A stretch of 64,000 nt of DNA from positions 26,316 through 90,315 of the forward strand of contig NZ_JMTB01000074.1 of assembly GCF_000734965.1 (NCBI RefSeq), read 5' to 3'. The position numbers and the translations under genes were made by a program. This document shows, piece by piece, positions 52,901-62,943 of this stretch. This DNA is from Trabulsiella guamensis ATCC 49490. GTDB taxonomy: Bacteria > Pseudomonadota > Gammaproteobacteria > Enterobacterales > Enterobacteriaceae. Positions within the stretch are counted from its first letter, which is position 1, and each line of letters begins with the position of its first letter. The notes under the pieces were generated by a model, which was not told the DNA's origin, did not search any database, and was given only the letters and a program-made list of their open reading frames with translations.

Positions 52901-53389
52901 TTATACCCTGGGCAAGAAACTCGACGAGCTTTGCAGATAGTCAAAGAACCATCTGATGATGAAACTGAATTGTGGGATCAACTGCGACTTCTGCCAGTCT
53001 TCGCTTTTAGACAGACCGGTAAAGGTATCGAGGAAGAACAGAATGGCGGCGACAATCAGCACGCCACGTAACGCACCGAAACAGATCCCCAGCACCCTGT
53101 CGGTCCCGGACAGGCCAGTTTTTTCCACCAGCGCTCCGATGACATAGTTCACGATAGCGCCGACAATCAGCGTCGCGACAAACAGCACCGCGATCGCAAT
53201 CCCATTTCGAACCAGTTCGTCTTCAAAGCCCGTAAACCAGACTGACAGGTAAGTGTAGTAATGGCTGGCAACAAAGAAAGCACAACCCCAGGTTACCAGC
53301 GATAACGCTTCACGAACAAAGCCGCGGATCAGGCTCACCAGACAGGAAAAACCAATCACCGCGATAATGGCGTAATCAATCCAGACCAT
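52901..53389 (-). CDS. cvpA: CvpA, inner-membrane protein of the purF operon
   Basis: Membrane protein of 162 residues with four predicted helices (WIDYAIIAVIGFSCLVSLI at the start). Needed for colicin V production or export in E. coli and for bile-salt tolerance in some enterobacteria. First gene of cvpA-purF-ubiX, with a PurR box upstream. Confidence 0.96.
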   Translation of the reverse strand: MVWIDYAIIAVIGFSCLVSLIRGFVREALSLVTWGCAFFVASHYYTYLSVWFTGFEDELVRNGIAIAVLFVATLIVGAIVNYVIGALVEKTGLSGTDRVLGICFGALRGVLIVAAILFFLDTFTGLSKSEDWQKSQLIPQFSFIIRWFFDYLQSSSSFLPRV

Positions 53390-53447
53390 ATGTGTCCCAC
53401 GATTTCACGCCCTGTCATCCAGTTCGGGGCGCATTCTAACAGAAAAA

Positions 53448-53461
53448 GAAAACGTTTGCGT
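53448..53461 (-). promoter_or_regulatory. PurR operator of the cvpA-purF operon
   Basis: On the minus strand the sequence is ACGCAAACGTTTTC, matching the PurR consensus core GCAAACGTTT at every position. It lies 59 bases upstream of the cvpA ATG, in the promoter region, as in K-12. Confidence 0.92.
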
Positions 53462-53483
53462 AGGGATTTCCTTCCCGCGCTTA

Positions 53484-53519
53484 AATAAAAATGGCGCTGA
53501 AAAAATGTTCAACGCCATT
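53484..53519 (-). terminator. terminator after dedD
   Basis: On the minus strand AATGGCG and CGCCATT enclose a 16-base loop and are followed by TTTATTT. It separates the folC-dedD transcript from the cvpA promoter. Confidence 0.82.
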
Positions 53520-53542
53520 CGGTTCGTCACCGGGGATCGGGG

Positions 53543-54223
53543 TTAATTCGGCGAATAACCCATCACCACCCCGCTCAGCCCCGACAGCTGTTTCAGCTCG
53601 CCAAGCGAACCTTTCAGCTTCTCTCTCGAGGCGTCCGGGCCAACCAGAATTCGGGTGATTTTACCCTGTACCGGTGTGGAAGGCGACGTGTAAACACGAT
53701 AACCCGCGCCGCGCAGTTTACCTACGATCTCGTTGACTTTATCGGCGTTCTTCAGCGCGCCTAACTGCACCACATACGCTTTACCGGTCGGCGCAGGTTT
53801 CTCCTCCGGCACCGGTTTTTCGGTAGGCGCAGACGTTTCAACAGGCGTTACCGCTGGTTTTGCGGGTGTCGGTTTAGGTTGCGTTTTTTCGACCGGTTTC
53901 GGCTTCGGCGGCGTCACCGGTGCGGGCACCTCGTCGATATCGCCATTGCCCGTCATTCGTGACGGATCCAGCGACGGCGCGGCTGCATCGCCCGCCCTCA
54001 CCTCTTCAGCCGCCCCTTCCGGTGGCTGAGCAGGCAACGCCTGCGTGGCGGCAGGCAGCATATCCGGCTCATCCCGATCGCCCGGTTTTGGCACCAGCGG
54101 GATCGCCGCGAATTCATCCTGATAATGTTTTTTCTGCCCATCGAGCAGCCCTGGCAGCACGATCACCCCCAGCGCCACCAGCACAATTGTCCCGACCAGA
54201 CGGTTCTGAAACTTACTCGCCAC
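53543..54223 (-). CDS. dedD: cell-division SPOR-domain protein DedD
   Basis: Single-pass inner-membrane protein of 226 residues that localises to the septum. Transmembrane helix at about 9-27 (LVGTIVLVALGVIVLPGLL), a proline/lysine/alanine-rich linker (about 90-145), then a C-terminal SPOR domain (from KAYVVQLGALKNADKVNEI to the end) that binds denuded septal peptidoglycan. The start is GTG, overlapping the end of folC by 11 bases. The linker is several residues longer and different in sequence from K-12. Confidence 0.96.
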   Translation of the reverse strand: MASKFQNRLVGTIVLVALGVIVLPGLLDGQKKHYQDEFAAIPLVPKPGDRDEPDMLPAATQALPAQPPEGAAEEVRAGDAAAPSLDPSRMTGNGDIDEVPAPVTPPKPKPVEKTQPKPTPAKPAVTPVETSAPTEKPVPEEKPAPTGKAYVVQLGALKNADKVNEIVGKLRGAGYRVYTSPSTPVQGKITRILVGPDASREKLKGSLGELKQLSGLSGVVMGYSPN

Positions 54224-55481
54224 CGGTTCTCCCCGCGTCCATCTCTTCCATTACATGCGCTACCGTGTGGAACGAACCACACACCAGCACCGTATCCTCT
54301 GGTTTCGCCTCAGCCATTGCCGCATGCCAGGCATCTGCCACACTGGCATAGACTACGCCGCGAGGCAAATGTTCCAGCAGCTGTTCCGCAGTCGCTCCGC
54401 GCGGTCCTTCAAGCGGGGCACAATACCAGTTATCGACCAAACCTGTCAGTTTCTCCAGCGTACCGGCAATATCCTTGTCATGAAGCATACCAATGACCGC
54501 CAGCAGACGTCCGGTTCTGGATAACATTTTCAGACGTCCGGCAAGATACGCCGCCGCATGGGGATTATGCGCCACGTCGAGGATCAGACGTGGCGACTCG
54601 CTGACAATCTGGAAACGCCCTGGCAAAATGGCCTGCGCAATGCCGGTACGGATCGCCTGCTCGCTGACTTTTAGCCCGCTGGCGCGCAGCGCGGCAAGCG
54701 CCGTCGCCGCATTCGGTTGCGGCACCTGCGGTAACGGCAGATCGCGCAATTCTCCCTGCGCATCGCTAAAGGTCCAGCTATTGTCGCTGACCTGATAGCG
54801 CCAGTTAACATCACGGCGCAGCAGTAGCGCGCCCTTTTCCTTCGCCACGTCGGCAATGCTCGACGGCATATCCGGTTCACCGACAATCGCCGGTGTACCG
54901 TGGCGGAAAATACCGGCTTTCTCACGACCGATGCTTTCGCGATCCGGTCCCAGCCAGTCAGTGTGATCAAGGGCGATACTGGTAACCACCGCGACATCCG
55001 CATCCACCAGATTGGTGGCATCAAGACGACCACCCAGGCCGACTTCCAGGATCACCACATCCAGTTGCGCCTGCTGAAACAGCCACAGCGCCGACAGGGT
55101 GCCAAATTCAAAATAGGAAAGTGAAATATCGCCGCGAGCCGATTCAATTTCAGCAAACGACGCGGTATGCGCCGTTTCCGGCAGCTCTTCGCCCTGTACG
55201 CGAACGCGTTCGGTATAACGCACGAGATGCGGCGAACTGTAGACGCCCACCTTATAACCCGCCGCCATCAGCACCGCTTCCAGCGTGCGGCAGGTGGTGC
55301 CTTTACCGTTGGTTCCGGCCACAGTAAAAACAAACGGCGCCGGTTTCTGCACCTTCATTCGTGCCGCAACCTCGCTGACACGTTCAAGGCCAAGGTCGAT
55401 GGTTTTGGAATGCAGATTTTCCAGATAAGAAAGCCACGCAGCCAGCGGCGACGTAGCCTGAGGAGTACGTTGTTTTTCCAT
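54213..55481 (-). CDS. folC: dihydrofolate synthase / folylpolyglutamate synthase FolC
   Basis: Adds glutamate to dihydropteroate and extends folate polyglutamate tails. The start at 55481 gives 422 residues, K-12 length, beginning MEKQRTPQATSPL. The P-loop VAGTNGKGTTCRTLE (about residues 52-66), the ATPase motif LEVGLGGRLDATN and DHTDWLGPDRE are present. It starts 62 bases after accD and overlaps dedD. Confidence 0.97.
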   Translation of the reverse strand: MEKQRTPQATSPLAAWLSYLENLHSKTIDLGLERVSEVAARMKVQKPAPFVFTVAGTNGKGTTCRTLEAVLMAAGYKVGVYSSPHLVRYTERVRVQGEELPETAHTASFAEIESARGDISLSYFEFGTLSALWLFQQAQLDVVILEVGLGGRLDATNLVDADVAVVTSIALDHTDWLGPDRESIGREKAGIFRHGTPAIVGEPDMPSSIADVAKEKGALLLRRDVNWRYQVSDNSWTFSDAQGELRDLPLPQVPQPNAATALAALRASGLKVSEQAIRTGIAQAILPGRFQIVSESPRLILDVAHNPHAAAYLAGRLKMLSRTGRLLAVIGMLHDKDIAGTLEKLTGLVDNWYCAPLEGPRGATAEQLLEHLPRGVVYASVADAWHAAMAEAKPEDTVLVCGSFHTVAHVMEEMDAGRTGGE

Positions 55482-55543
55482 GATGCCCGCGATAGTTAAC
55501 GAAACAAAAAGGGCAGCGCCGTCTGGCCCTGCCCTTTGCATTA

Positions 55544-56458
55544 TCAGGCCCCAGGTTCCTGATCCGGTACCGGAGGTACCACCACGCTTTCGCGCGGTTC
55601 ATCGGGATCCGGCGACGGGAGATTCATCAGCTTAGCCAGAATGCTGGCAAGCTTCAGGCGCATTTCCGGACGACGGACAATCATGTCGATCGCCCCTTTT
55701 TCAATCAGGAATTCACTGCGCTGGAATCCCGGCGGCAGTTTTTCACGCACCGTCTGTTCGATAACGCGGGGACCCGCGAAACCAATCAACGCTTTCGGTT
55801 CAGCGACGTTGAGATCACCGAGCATCGCGAAGCTTGCGGAAACACCACCCATGGTCGGGTCGGTCAGTACAGAGATGTACGGCAGACCGCGTTCCTGCAT
55901 TTTCGCCAGCGCGGCGGAGGTTTTCGCCATCTGCATCAGCGACATCAACGCTTCCTGCATACGGGCGCCACCGGAGGCGGAGAAGCAGATCAACGGACAG
56001 TTGTCTTCCAGTGCCTGTTCAACGGCACGGACGAAACGCGCGCCGACAACCGAGCCCATGGAACCGCCCATAAAGGAGAATTCAAACGCCGCCGCAACGA
56101 CCGGCATGCCGTGCAGCGTGCCTTTCATCACCACCAGCGCGTCTTTCTCGCCGGTTTCTTTCTGAGCCGTTGCCAGACGGTCTTTGTATTTTTTGGAATC
56201 ACGGAACTTCAGCACATCTTTCGGCTCAAGTTCGCTCCCCAGTTCAACCAGAGATCCTTCATCCAGCAGGCTATGCAGGCGGTTTCTCGCCGTCATACGC
56301 ATGTGATGATCGCACTTAGGGCAAACCTCCAGGTTACGCTCCAGTTCGGCACGGTAAAGTACCTGACCGCAGCTGTCACACTTGGTCCAGATCCCTTCAG
56401 GAATACTGGCCTTGCGGGTGGGGGTTATATTGCTTTTAATTCGTTCAATCCAGCTCAT
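55544..56458 (-). CDS. accD: acetyl-CoA carboxylase carboxyltransferase subunit beta AccD
   Basis: Beta subunit of acetyl-CoA carboxyltransferase, first step of fatty-acid synthesis; pairs with AccA. The start at 56458 gives 304 residues as in K-12. The zinc ribbon is intact: Cys27, Cys30, Cys46, Cys49. The crotonase-like domain includes [11 protein letters not shown] and [12 protein letters not shown]. In-frame sequence upstream does not resemble AccD. Confidence 0.98.
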   Translation of the reverse strand: MSWIERIKSNITPTRKASIPEGIWTKCDSCGQVLYRAELERNLEVCPKCDHHMRMTARNRLHSLLDEGSLVELGSELEPKDVLKFRDSKKYKDRLATAQKETGEKDALVVMKGTLHGMPVVAAAFEFSFMGGSMGSVVGARFVRAVEQALEDNCPLICFSASGGARMQEALMSLMQMAKTSAALAKMQERGLPYISVLTDPTMGGVSASFAMLGDLNVAEPKALIGFAGPRVIEQTVREKLPPGFQRSEFLIEKGAIDMIVRRPEMRLKLASILAKLMNLPSPDPDEPRESVVVPPVPDQEPGA

Positions 56459-56602
56459 TGATAACCTTTCTGCCTGAACCTGGTCGATGCCAGTTTTGCC
56501 GTAAGGGGCGAATAATGCCATTTTTGCCGCTTACAGACCATGAAATGTTGCACATTAAAACATAAGCGCTCGAAACATGGGATAAAAAAGTGGTCGAACC
56601 CC

Positions 56603-57271
56603 TTACTTCTCCGGTTTCGTCTGTTTCGCCGCAGCCCGCTTGTGGCGGATGATTTCCACCACGCCCGGCAGAACCGAGAGCACAATGATCGCTACGATCA
56701 GCAGCTTCAGATTCTCCTGCACGATCGGCAGATCGCCGAACAGATAGCCCGCGTAGGTAAACAGCAGCACCCACAGCAGCGCGCCAACCACGTTATACGC
56801 CGCAAAATGACGATAAGACATATGTCCCATTCCCGCCACAAAGGGGGCGAATGTTCTGACGATGGGCACAAATCGCGCCAGAATGATGGTCTTACCGCCA
56901 TGCTTCTCATAGAACGCATGGGTCTTATCAAGATAGCTGCGGCGGAAGATTTTTGAGTCCGGGTTACTGAACAGCTTCTCGCCAAACAGGCGGCCAATCG
57001 TATAGTTCACCGCATCACCAACAACAGCCGCGATGACCATCAGCAATACCATCAGATGCACGTTGAGATCATTGGTCGGCAGCGCCGACAGCGCGCCGGC
57101 AACAAACAGCAGCGAATCGCCAGGCAGGAATGGCGTCACCACCAGACCCGTTTCGCAAAACAGAATCAGGAACAGAATGGCATATACCCAGACGCCGTAC
57201 TGCGCGACCAGTTCAGCCAGATGTACGTCAATATGCAGGATGAAATCAATCAGAAAGCGAATCAGATCCAT
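56603..57271 (-). CDS. dedA: DedA-family membrane protein
   Basis: Inner-membrane protein of 222 residues (about 219 in K-12), of the DedA/VTT superfamily linked to lipid-carrier flipping and membrane homeostasis. Hallmarks are [19 protein letters not shown] (about residues 39-57) and [16 protein letters not shown] (about 130-145). It lies between truA and accD. A 144-base gap before accD shows nothing clear. Confidence 0.95.
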   Translation of the reverse strand: MDLIRFLIDFILHIDVHLAELVAQYGVWVYAILFLILFCETGLVVTPFLPGDSLLFVAGALSALPTNDLNVHLMVLLMVIAAVVGDAVNYTIGRLFGEKLFSNPDSKIFRRSYLDKTHAFYEKHGGKTIILARFVPIVRTFAPFVAGMGHMSYRHFAAYNVVGALLWVLLFTYAGYLFGDLPIVQENLKLLIVAIIVLSVLPGVVEIIRHKRAAAKQTKPEK

Positions 57272-57305
57272 AGTTGCTTAGCCTTTAGTTACTGCATTAT
57301 CGCAC

Positions 57306-58118
57306 TTAGTCCGCCAGAAACAGCGGGCCCATCGGCGTCTTCGGCAGGTCGAAATAGTCGGGGTAGTCCACCGCCACCAGATACAATCCTTCCGCCTTCG
57401 CCGTTGCTGCCGCCAGCGTTCTGTCCTTCGCTGCCAGTAGCTCTGCAATCCAGCTCTCTGACTGGTTTCCGGCGCCCACTTCCATCAGGCTGCCCACGAT
57501 ATTCCTGACCATATGATGAACAAAAGCATTCGCTTTGATATCGACCACCACATAAGGGCCATGACGTTGAACGTCAATGTGCATCACGTTCCGCCACGGG
57601 GTGCGCGACTGGCACTGAACAGCACGAAACGAGGTAAAATCATTCTCGCCAATCAGACACTGCGCCGCACGATGCATCCGCTCAGCGTCCAGCGGCTGGT
57701 GACAATGGGTCACCCCCTGGCTTAACACCGCAGGGCGCAAGCGATGATTGTAGATGACATAGCGATAACGGCGCGCTGTGGCACTGAAACGTGCATGAAA
57801 ATCATCGGCAACATGTTTCACCCAACGCACCGCGATGTCACCAGGCAAATTCGCATTTACGCCCAGCGTCCACGCCGCGTCTTTACGCAGCGCGTGTGTA
57901 TCGAAATGCACTACCTGTCCGGTGCCATGCACGCCTGCGTCGGTGCGCCCGGCGCAGAATACGTGAACCGGCTCGTTCGCTACCTGCGACAGTGCTTTTT
58001 CGAGTTTTTCCTGCACGCTGCGCACTTCGTTTTGCCGCTGCCAGCCGTAATAGTTGCTGCCGTCGTACTCGATGCCAAGGGCAATACGATAGACTGGCTG
58101 CTCTGCCACTTCCGACAT
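57306..58118 (-). CDS. truA: tRNA pseudouridine(38-40) synthase TruA
   Basis: Makes pseudouridines 38-40 in the tRNA anticodon arm; 270 residues. The catalytic aspartate is Asp60 in [11 protein letters not shown]. The C-terminal [17 protein letters not shown] is family-typical. Its ATG overlaps the usg stop (TAATG), a strong sign of translational coupling with usg. Confidence 0.98.
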   Translation of the reverse strand: MSEVAEQPVYRIALGIEYDGSNYYGWQRQNEVRSVQEKLEKALSQVANEPVHVFCAGRTDAGVHGTGQVVHFDTHALRKDAAWTLGVNANLPGDIAVRWVKHVADDFHARFSATARRYRYVIYNHRLRPAVLSQGVTHCHQPLDAERMHRAAQCLIGENDFTSFRAVQCQSRTPWRNVMHIDVQRHGPYVVVDIKANAFVHHMVRNIVGSLMEVGAGNQSESWIAELLAAKDRTLAAATAKAEGLYLVAVDYPDYFDLPKTPMGPLFLAD

Positions 58119-59131
58119 TAGTACATATACTCCTGCACCAGCTTCTCAGCGATTTTGACCGCCATCAGTGCGCCGCCGAAACGAACATTATCCGCGACTG
58201 ACCAGAACTGGATTTGCTCCGGCATGCCGTAATCGTTGCGCACGCAACCCACTGACAACTGCGCGCTGCCGGAGGCGTCGCCCACCTGCGTCGGGAATTC
58301 ATTCGCTTCCGACAGCACAATGTCTTCACCGCGGATAAAGGCGTCACGCGCCTCTTCCGCTGCCAGCGGACGCAGCGCTTCAAAACTGACCATCTGCGCA
58401 TGACCGTAGAAGACTGGCGACTGCACGCAACTGGCGGAGATCATCAGACCATCGTCCTGCAGGATTTTACGCACCTGGTCGACAATGCGACGCTCCTCGC
58501 GCACGCTACCTTCGCGATCCGGCAGCAACGGCAGGAGGTTGAACGCCAGCTGACGGCCAAAGAAATCGTCTTCATCGATCGGAATACCGTTCAACAGCTT
58601 AGCGCTCTGCCCTGCCAGCGCATCGACCGCTTTTTTACCGTGAGCGGAGGCTGACATCAGGCTGGTTACCGCAATGCGCGACAGGCCGCCTTCATCGATC
58701 AGTGGCTTCAGCGCCGCCAGTAACTGGCTGGTCAGGCTGTCCGGCACGGCGATAATGTTACGGTTGCGGTAATCCGCCAGCACATACGGGTTCACTTCCG
58801 GCACCACCAGCGGTACATCCGGCTCCAGCGCAAACAATCCGCTGGCATCAATGACCAGACAACCGGCGTTAGTCGCCTCCTCAATGTACTTCGCGCTGGC
58901 TTCAGCACCGGCGACGAAAAACGCCAGTTGCGCCTGCGTCCAGTCAAAATCGGCGGCGTCCTGCACTTGCACAGTTTTGCCCTCGTAGCGCAGCGATTCA
59001 CCCGCGCTATCACTACGCGCCAGCGCATGCAATTCACCCACCGGGAACTGACGCTCGGCAAGGGTTTCGAGCAGGGCTTCACCCACGGCGCCCGTGGCGC
59101 CCAGTACGGCAATATTCCAGCCTTCAGACAT
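58118..59131 (-). CDS. usg: Usg, aspartate-semialdehyde-dehydrogenase-like protein
   Basis: Homologue of aspartate-semialdehyde dehydrogenase, 337 residues, with the NADP-binding motif [12 protein letters not shown] at 9-20. The position that carries the catalytic cysteine in ASD enzymes (NPNCTT in the Asd consensus) reads VPDSLTSQ here, with Ser132, so classical dehydrogenase activity is unlikely. Function unknown. It lies just upstream of truA and 63 bases after pdxB, as in K-12. Confidence 0.94.
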   Translation of the reverse strand: MSEGWNIAVLGATGAVGEALLETLAERQFPVGELHALARSDSAGESLRYEGKTVQVQDAADFDWTQAQLAFFVAGAEASAKYIEEATNAGCLVIDASGLFALEPDVPLVVPEVNPYVLADYRNRNIIAVPDSLTSQLLAALKPLIDEGGLSRIAVTSLMSASAHGKKAVDALAGQSAKLLNGIPIDEDDFFGRQLAFNLLPLLPDREGSVREERRIVDQVRKILQDDGLMISASCVQSPVFYGHAQMVSFEALRPLAAEEARDAFIRGEDIVLSEANEFPTQVGDASGSAQLSVGCVRNDYGMPEQIQFWSVADNVRFGGALMAVKIAEKLVQEYMY

Positions 59132-59194
59132 GGTGGTTACTCCAGAAAAATAGCCGCCCCGCCGCTATCGTCGGCGAAGCGTATTAAGAAGACA

Positions 59195-60331
59195 TTAACG
59201 CGTTGCGTGATGAACGGCGTTGAAACCCAGTTTTGTCAGTGTTTCAGCCGCCCGGGCATCATCACACTGCACATACAGCGAGGACCATTCACGGCGTTCC
59301 TGATAATTTTTGCGCAGCTTGTCAAATTCACCCGCTTTACCCGCCACCTGTCGCAGCGGCGCATCATCGCGGCGCACATCATACACCAAATGCACCAGCC
59401 TTTTCAGCGTTGCCTGATCGAGCGGACCGTGCAAGGTAATGCGGCCAAACTCCGGTGCTGGTAACAGGGTATCCAGCGATATCTGGTGGCGTTGACCGAT
59501 AAATTCGCTATAGGCTTCAAACACCTGAGTGGTACCACGCGCCTTACCTTCCAGGGTATAGCCCGCGATATGCGCGGTACCGATGTCCACCTGCGTCAGC
59601 AGTTCCGTGTTGAGATCCGGCTCTGGCTCCCAGACATCAAGCACCGTACTTAAGCGTTGTCCGGCGTTAAGACGCGCCAGCAGCGCGCTGTTGTCGACTA
59701 CCGCGCCGCGGCAGGCGTTAATCAGAATGGCGCCAGGTTTCAGACGGCTGATCAGTGCTTCATCCGCCAAATGCAGCGTTTTGTACGGGCCGTCTTTAAA
59801 TAATGGCGTATGGAAGGTCAGAACGTCCGCCTGCTCCACCAGCGTTTCCAGCGGCAGAAAGTCGCCGTCGTCGCCCTTATCGGCTCGTGGCGGATCGCAC
59901 AGCAACGTTTTGATCCCCAGCGCCTCCAGCCGTTTTTGCAGACGCCCACCGACATTCCCCACGCCGACAATACCGACAGTGCGGTCGGTCAGCGCGAAAC
60001 CATCGCGTTCCGCCAGCATCAGTAGCGCGGAAAAAACATATTCCACTACAGCAATCGCGTTACAGCCTGGCGCTGCAGAAAAACCGATCCCCGCCTGCGC
60101 AAGCCACTCCTCATCCACATGATCCGTTCCCGCCGTGGCCGTGCCGACAAATTTCACCGGTTTGCCTGCCAGTAATGCGGCATTAACCTTCGTGACTGAG
60201 CGCACCATGAGTGCGTCCGCGTCATCCAGCGCTTCCTCAGGAAGCGGACGACCAGTCACGGCCCTGACTTCGCCCAGGCGACTGAATAATTCGCGGGCAT
60301 AAGGCATATTTTCATCAACGAGGATTTTCAC
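59195..60331 (-). CDS. pdxB: erythronate-4-phosphate dehydrogenase PdxB
   Basis: Second step of the pyridoxal phosphate pathway from erythrose 4-phosphate. The GTG at 60331 gives 378 residues, exactly K-12 length, starting [13 protein letters not shown]. The NAD motif GIVGVGNVG is at about 120-128; catalytic Arg208 (ACRGAVVD), Glu237 (DVWEPEP) and His254 (GTAHIAGYT) fall at the K-12 positions. Upstream in-frame sequence overlaps flk and is not coding. Divergent from flk across 108 bases. Confidence 0.96.
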   Translation of the reverse strand: MKILVDENMPYARELFSRLGEVRAVTGRPLPEEALDDADALMVRSVTKVNAALLAGKPVKFVGTATAGTDHVDEEWLAQAGIGFSAAPGCNAIAVVEYVFSALLMLAERDGFALTDRTVGIVGVGNVGGRLQKRLEALGIKTLLCDPPRADKGDDGDFLPLETLVEQADVLTFHTPLFKDGPYKTLHLADEALISRLKPGAILINACRGAVVDNSALLARLNAGQRLSTVLDVWEPEPDLNTELLTQVDIGTAHIAGYTLEGKARGTTQVFEAYSEFIGQRHQISLDTLLPAPEFGRITLHGPLDQATLKRLVHLVYDVRRDDAPLRQVAGKAGEFDKLRKNYQERREWSSLYVQCDDARAAETLTKLGFNAVHHATR

Positions 60332-60439
60332 AGTTTGTACCTGTCTGAGAACGAGAGTTAACCGCAGAAGTGTGCCATAATCTCGCCGCCAGGCATACCT
60401 GCAACCTGGTGGACACAGCCACGACGGTAAGGATTTCTC

Positions 60440-61444
60440 ATGACGCAACCCATTTCAGGCATGCCATCTCGCCCGCCAGGTGAAGGCGTTCCCGCCACGT
60501 CCACGACCGGCGAACAACCGCTTTCAACTCAGCAACGTACCGTGCTGGAGCGCTTGATCACCCGTCTGGTGGCGCTGACGTCACAGCAGAGCGCGGAAGT
60601 GTGGGCAGGTATTAAGCACGATCTGGGCCTGAAAGGCGATGCGCCACTGCTCTCGCGGCATTTCCCTGCCGCCGAACAGAATTTAAACCAGCGGCTGACC
60701 ACGGCACAACAGAACCTCAGCACCCGTCAGACGTTATCGCAATTAACCGAGTTGCTAAGCCAGGGCAATAACCGCCAGGCGGTGAGCGACTATGTACGCC
60801 AGCAGTTCGGGCAGACCGCATTGAGCCAGTTGACGCCCGAGCAGCTTAAGAGCGTGCTGCACCTGTTGCAAAACGGTCAGCTCTCTATTCCACAACCGCA
60901 GCAACGTCCGGCCACGGATCGCCCGCTGGCGCCTGCCGAGCATAATACGCTGAACCAACTGGTCACCCGCCTGGCAGCGGCGACCGGCGAGTCCAGCAAG
61001 CTTATCTGGCAATCGATGCTGGAACTTTCAGGCGTGAAAACCGGCGAGCTGATCCCGGCCAAGCACTTTGCCCAGTTGGTGACCTGGCTGCAGGCGCGAC
61101 AAACGCTGAGCAGCCAGCAGACCCCCACGCTGCACTCAATACAGGCAGCGCTTAAACAACCGCTGGAACCCCGAGAAATGCAGACGTTGCAGGATTACGC
61201 CCAGCAAACCTGGAACGTCACGCCGCAGTCCGCCCTGACTATCGCCCAGGTGCAGGATCTGTTAAATCAGATATTCCTCAGACGCGTCGAACGTTCGCAG
61301 GATACCCTCGAAATTCGCGATATTCAGCCCATCTACAGCCCGTTCACACCGTTCATTGAGGCAGTAAAAACGATGTCAGCACGCCCGGGGCTGTTGCTGA
61401 TTGCACTGCTGGTTGCGATGGCGCTGGTGTGGATCGTGATCTAA
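60440..61444 (+). CDS. flk: flagellar assembly checkpoint protein Flk
   Basis: Inner-membrane anchored protein of 334 residues that in Salmonella couples export of late flagellar substrates to ring assembly. A Q/T-rich soluble domain (about residues 1-310) precedes a single C-terminal helix, [18 protein letters not shown]. Two similar segments are visible: [25 protein letters not shown] and, near the N-terminus, [25 protein letters not shown], an internal repeat of about 45 residues. AAGGA precedes the ATG. Confidence 0.93.
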   Translation: MTQPISGMPSRPPGEGVPATSTTGEQPLSTQQRTVLERLITRLVALTSQQSAEVWAGIKHDLGLKGDAPLLSRHFPAAEQNLNQRLTTAQQNLSTRQTLSQLTELLSQGNNRQAVSDYVRQQFGQTALSQLTPEQLKSVLHLLQNGQLSIPQPQQRPATDRPLAPAEHNTLNQLVTRLAAATGESSKLIWQSMLELSGVKTGELIPAKHFAQLVTWLQARQTLSSQQTPTLHSIQAALKQPLEPREMQTLQDYAQQTWNVTPQSALTIAQVQDLLNQIFLRRVERSQDTLEIRDIQPIYSPFTPFIEAVKTMSARPGLLLIALLVAMALVWIVI

Positions 61445-61522
61445 CCCTTACGGAAACAGGCGGGCGTAATTACGAGGCCGACCATGGCGTTGCAATAGCC
61501 CGGCAGTGGGTTGTTAATGCAT

Positions 61523-61549
61523 AAAAAAGGGAGCCATCAGGCTCCCTTT
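61523..61549. terminator. bidirectional terminator between flk and fabB
   Basis: AAAGGGAGCC / GGCTCCCTTT around ATCA, with A-run upstream and a short T-run, so that the minus-strand reading (fabB) ends in TTTTTTAT. Located 19 bases past the fabB stop. Confidence 0.9.
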
Positions 61550-61567
61550 CACTATCTTGCGCAGAAA

Positions 61568-62785
61568 TTACGCGTTCAGCTTGCGCATCACCAGGGTGGC
61601 GTTAGTCCCACCGAAGCCGAAGCTGTTGGACATCACGGTAGTCAGTTTACGCTCGGTCGGCTGCGTGACGATGTTCAGACCTTCCGCCTGCTCGTCCATC
61701 TCTTCAATGTTGATGCTCGGCGCGATAAAACCGTGCTCCAGCATTAACAGAGAGTAAATCGCTTCCTGTACGCCTGCCGCACCCAGAGAGTGGCCGGTCA
61801 TCGCTTTGGTGGCGGAGATTGCCGGGCTGTTGTCGCCAAACACCTCACGAATAGCACCCAGCTCTTTTACGTCACCCACCGGTGTAGACGTACCGTGCGA
61901 GTTCAGGTAGTCGATTGGGGTGTCAACATCATGCATCGCCATCTTCATGCAACGCACCGCGCCTTCGCCAGATGGTGCAACCATGTCAGCGCCATCAGAA
62001 GTCGCGCCGTAGCCGACGATTTCAGCATAGATGTGCGCACCGCGTGCCAGCGCATGTTCCAGCTCTTCCACAACAACCATACCGCCGCCGCCTGCGATAA
62101 CGAAACCATCACGGTGCGCATCATAAGTACGGGAAGCTTTGTCTGGCGTTTCGTTGAATTTGGTGGACAGCGCGCCCATCGCGTCAAACTCACAGGCCAT
62201 TTCCCAGCACAGCTCTTCGCCGCCGCCGGCAAATACGATGTCCTGTTTGCCCAGTTGTATTTGCTCAACCGCATTACCGATACAGTGCGCAGAGGTGGCG
62301 CAGGCGGAGCTGATAGAGTAGTTTACGCCGTGGATTTTGAACGGTGTGGCAAGGCACGCGGAGACCGCAGACGCCATCGCTTTGGTCACGACATATGGCC
62401 CCACCGCTTTCAGACCGCGCGGGCTACGCATCGCGTCGGCACCGAATACCTGAGATTTAGAAGAACCGCCAGACCCTGCAATCAGGCCCACGCGCGGGTT
62501 GTTCTGATAAACCTCATCTTTCAGGCCAGCGTCTTCAATCGCCTGCTGCATGGAGAGATAGGAGTAGATAGAGGCATCGTTCATGAAACGAACCACTTTA
62601 CGGTCGATCAAACCGGTGGTGTCCAGTTTGACGTTTCCCCATACGTGGCTGCGCATGCCAGAATCTTTAAACTCTTGCGAGAAAGTGATCCCGGAGCGTC
62701 CTTCACGCAGAGATGCCAGGACTTCCTGCTGGTTATTACCGATGCTGGAAACGATGCCCAGGCCAGTAATCACTGCACGTTTCAT
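61568..62785 (-). CDS. fabB: 3-oxoacyl-ACP synthase I FabB
   Basis: Condensing enzyme I, needed for unsaturated fatty-acid elongation. It has 405 residues, one fewer than K-12. Catalytic Cys162 (SSACATSAH), His297 (NSHGTST) and His332 ([10 protein letters not shown]) are each one below the K-12 numbers because of a one-residue deletion in the loop [12 protein letters not shown] (K-12 GSGGGSPRFQVFG, about residues 105-116). FabR and FadR sites lie upstream. Confidence 0.97.
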   Translation of the reverse strand: MKRAVITGLGIVSSIGNNQQEVLASLREGRSGITFSQEFKDSGMRSHVWGNVKLDTTGLIDRKVVRFMNDASIYSYLSMQQAIEDAGLKDEVYQNNPRVGLIAGSGGSSKSQVFGADAMRSPRGLKAVGPYVVTKAMASAVSACLATPFKIHGVNYSISSACATSAHCIGNAVEQIQLGKQDIVFAGGGEELCWEMACEFDAMGALSTKFNETPDKASRTYDAHRDGFVIAGGGGMVVVEELEHALARGAHIYAEIVGYGATSDGADMVAPSGEGAVRCMKMAMHDVDTPIDYLNSHGTSTPVGDVKELGAIREVFGDNSPAISATKAMTGHSLGAAGVQEAIYSLLMLEHGFIAPSINIEEMDEQAEGLNIVTQPTERKLTTVMSNSFGFGGTNATLVMRKLNA

Positions 62786-62834
62786 TCAATACCTCTGTTT
62801 GTCGCACTATTTTGAAGTTTCGAGTCGCAAGATA

Positions 62835-62850
62835 GCGTACACTTGTACGC
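62835..62850. promoter_or_regulatory. FabR operator in the fabB promoter
   Basis: GCGTACACTTGTACGC: perfect seven-base arms GCGTACA / TGTACGC around CT. It matches the AGCGTACA-centred palindromes that FabR binds at fabA and fabB. It is 50 bases upstream of the fabB ATG. FabR would repress when unsaturated acyl chains are plentiful. Confidence 0.85.
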
Positions 62851-62852
62851 CG

Positions 62853-62869
62853 AACAAGTCCGATCAGCC
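62853..62869 (-). promoter_or_regulatory. FadR activator site of fabB
   Basis: On the minus strand GGCTGATCGGACTTGTT matches the FadR consensus AACTGGTCNGACNTGTT over its whole length with only a few changes. It lies two bases upstream of the FabR palindrome. In E. coli FadR activates fabB from such an adjacent site. Confidence 0.8.
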
Positions 62870-62943
62870 AATTTCTCTGAAATTTGCTCCTGCACCCACA
62901 CATCGTTAAGATCGTCAGACTTCCCGTGATACGAGTAACTTAC

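Noticed and set aside
60332..60448. N-terminal extension of PdxB upstream of the GTG
   Set aside because: It would overlap the flk start; the GTG gives the conserved N-terminus and length.
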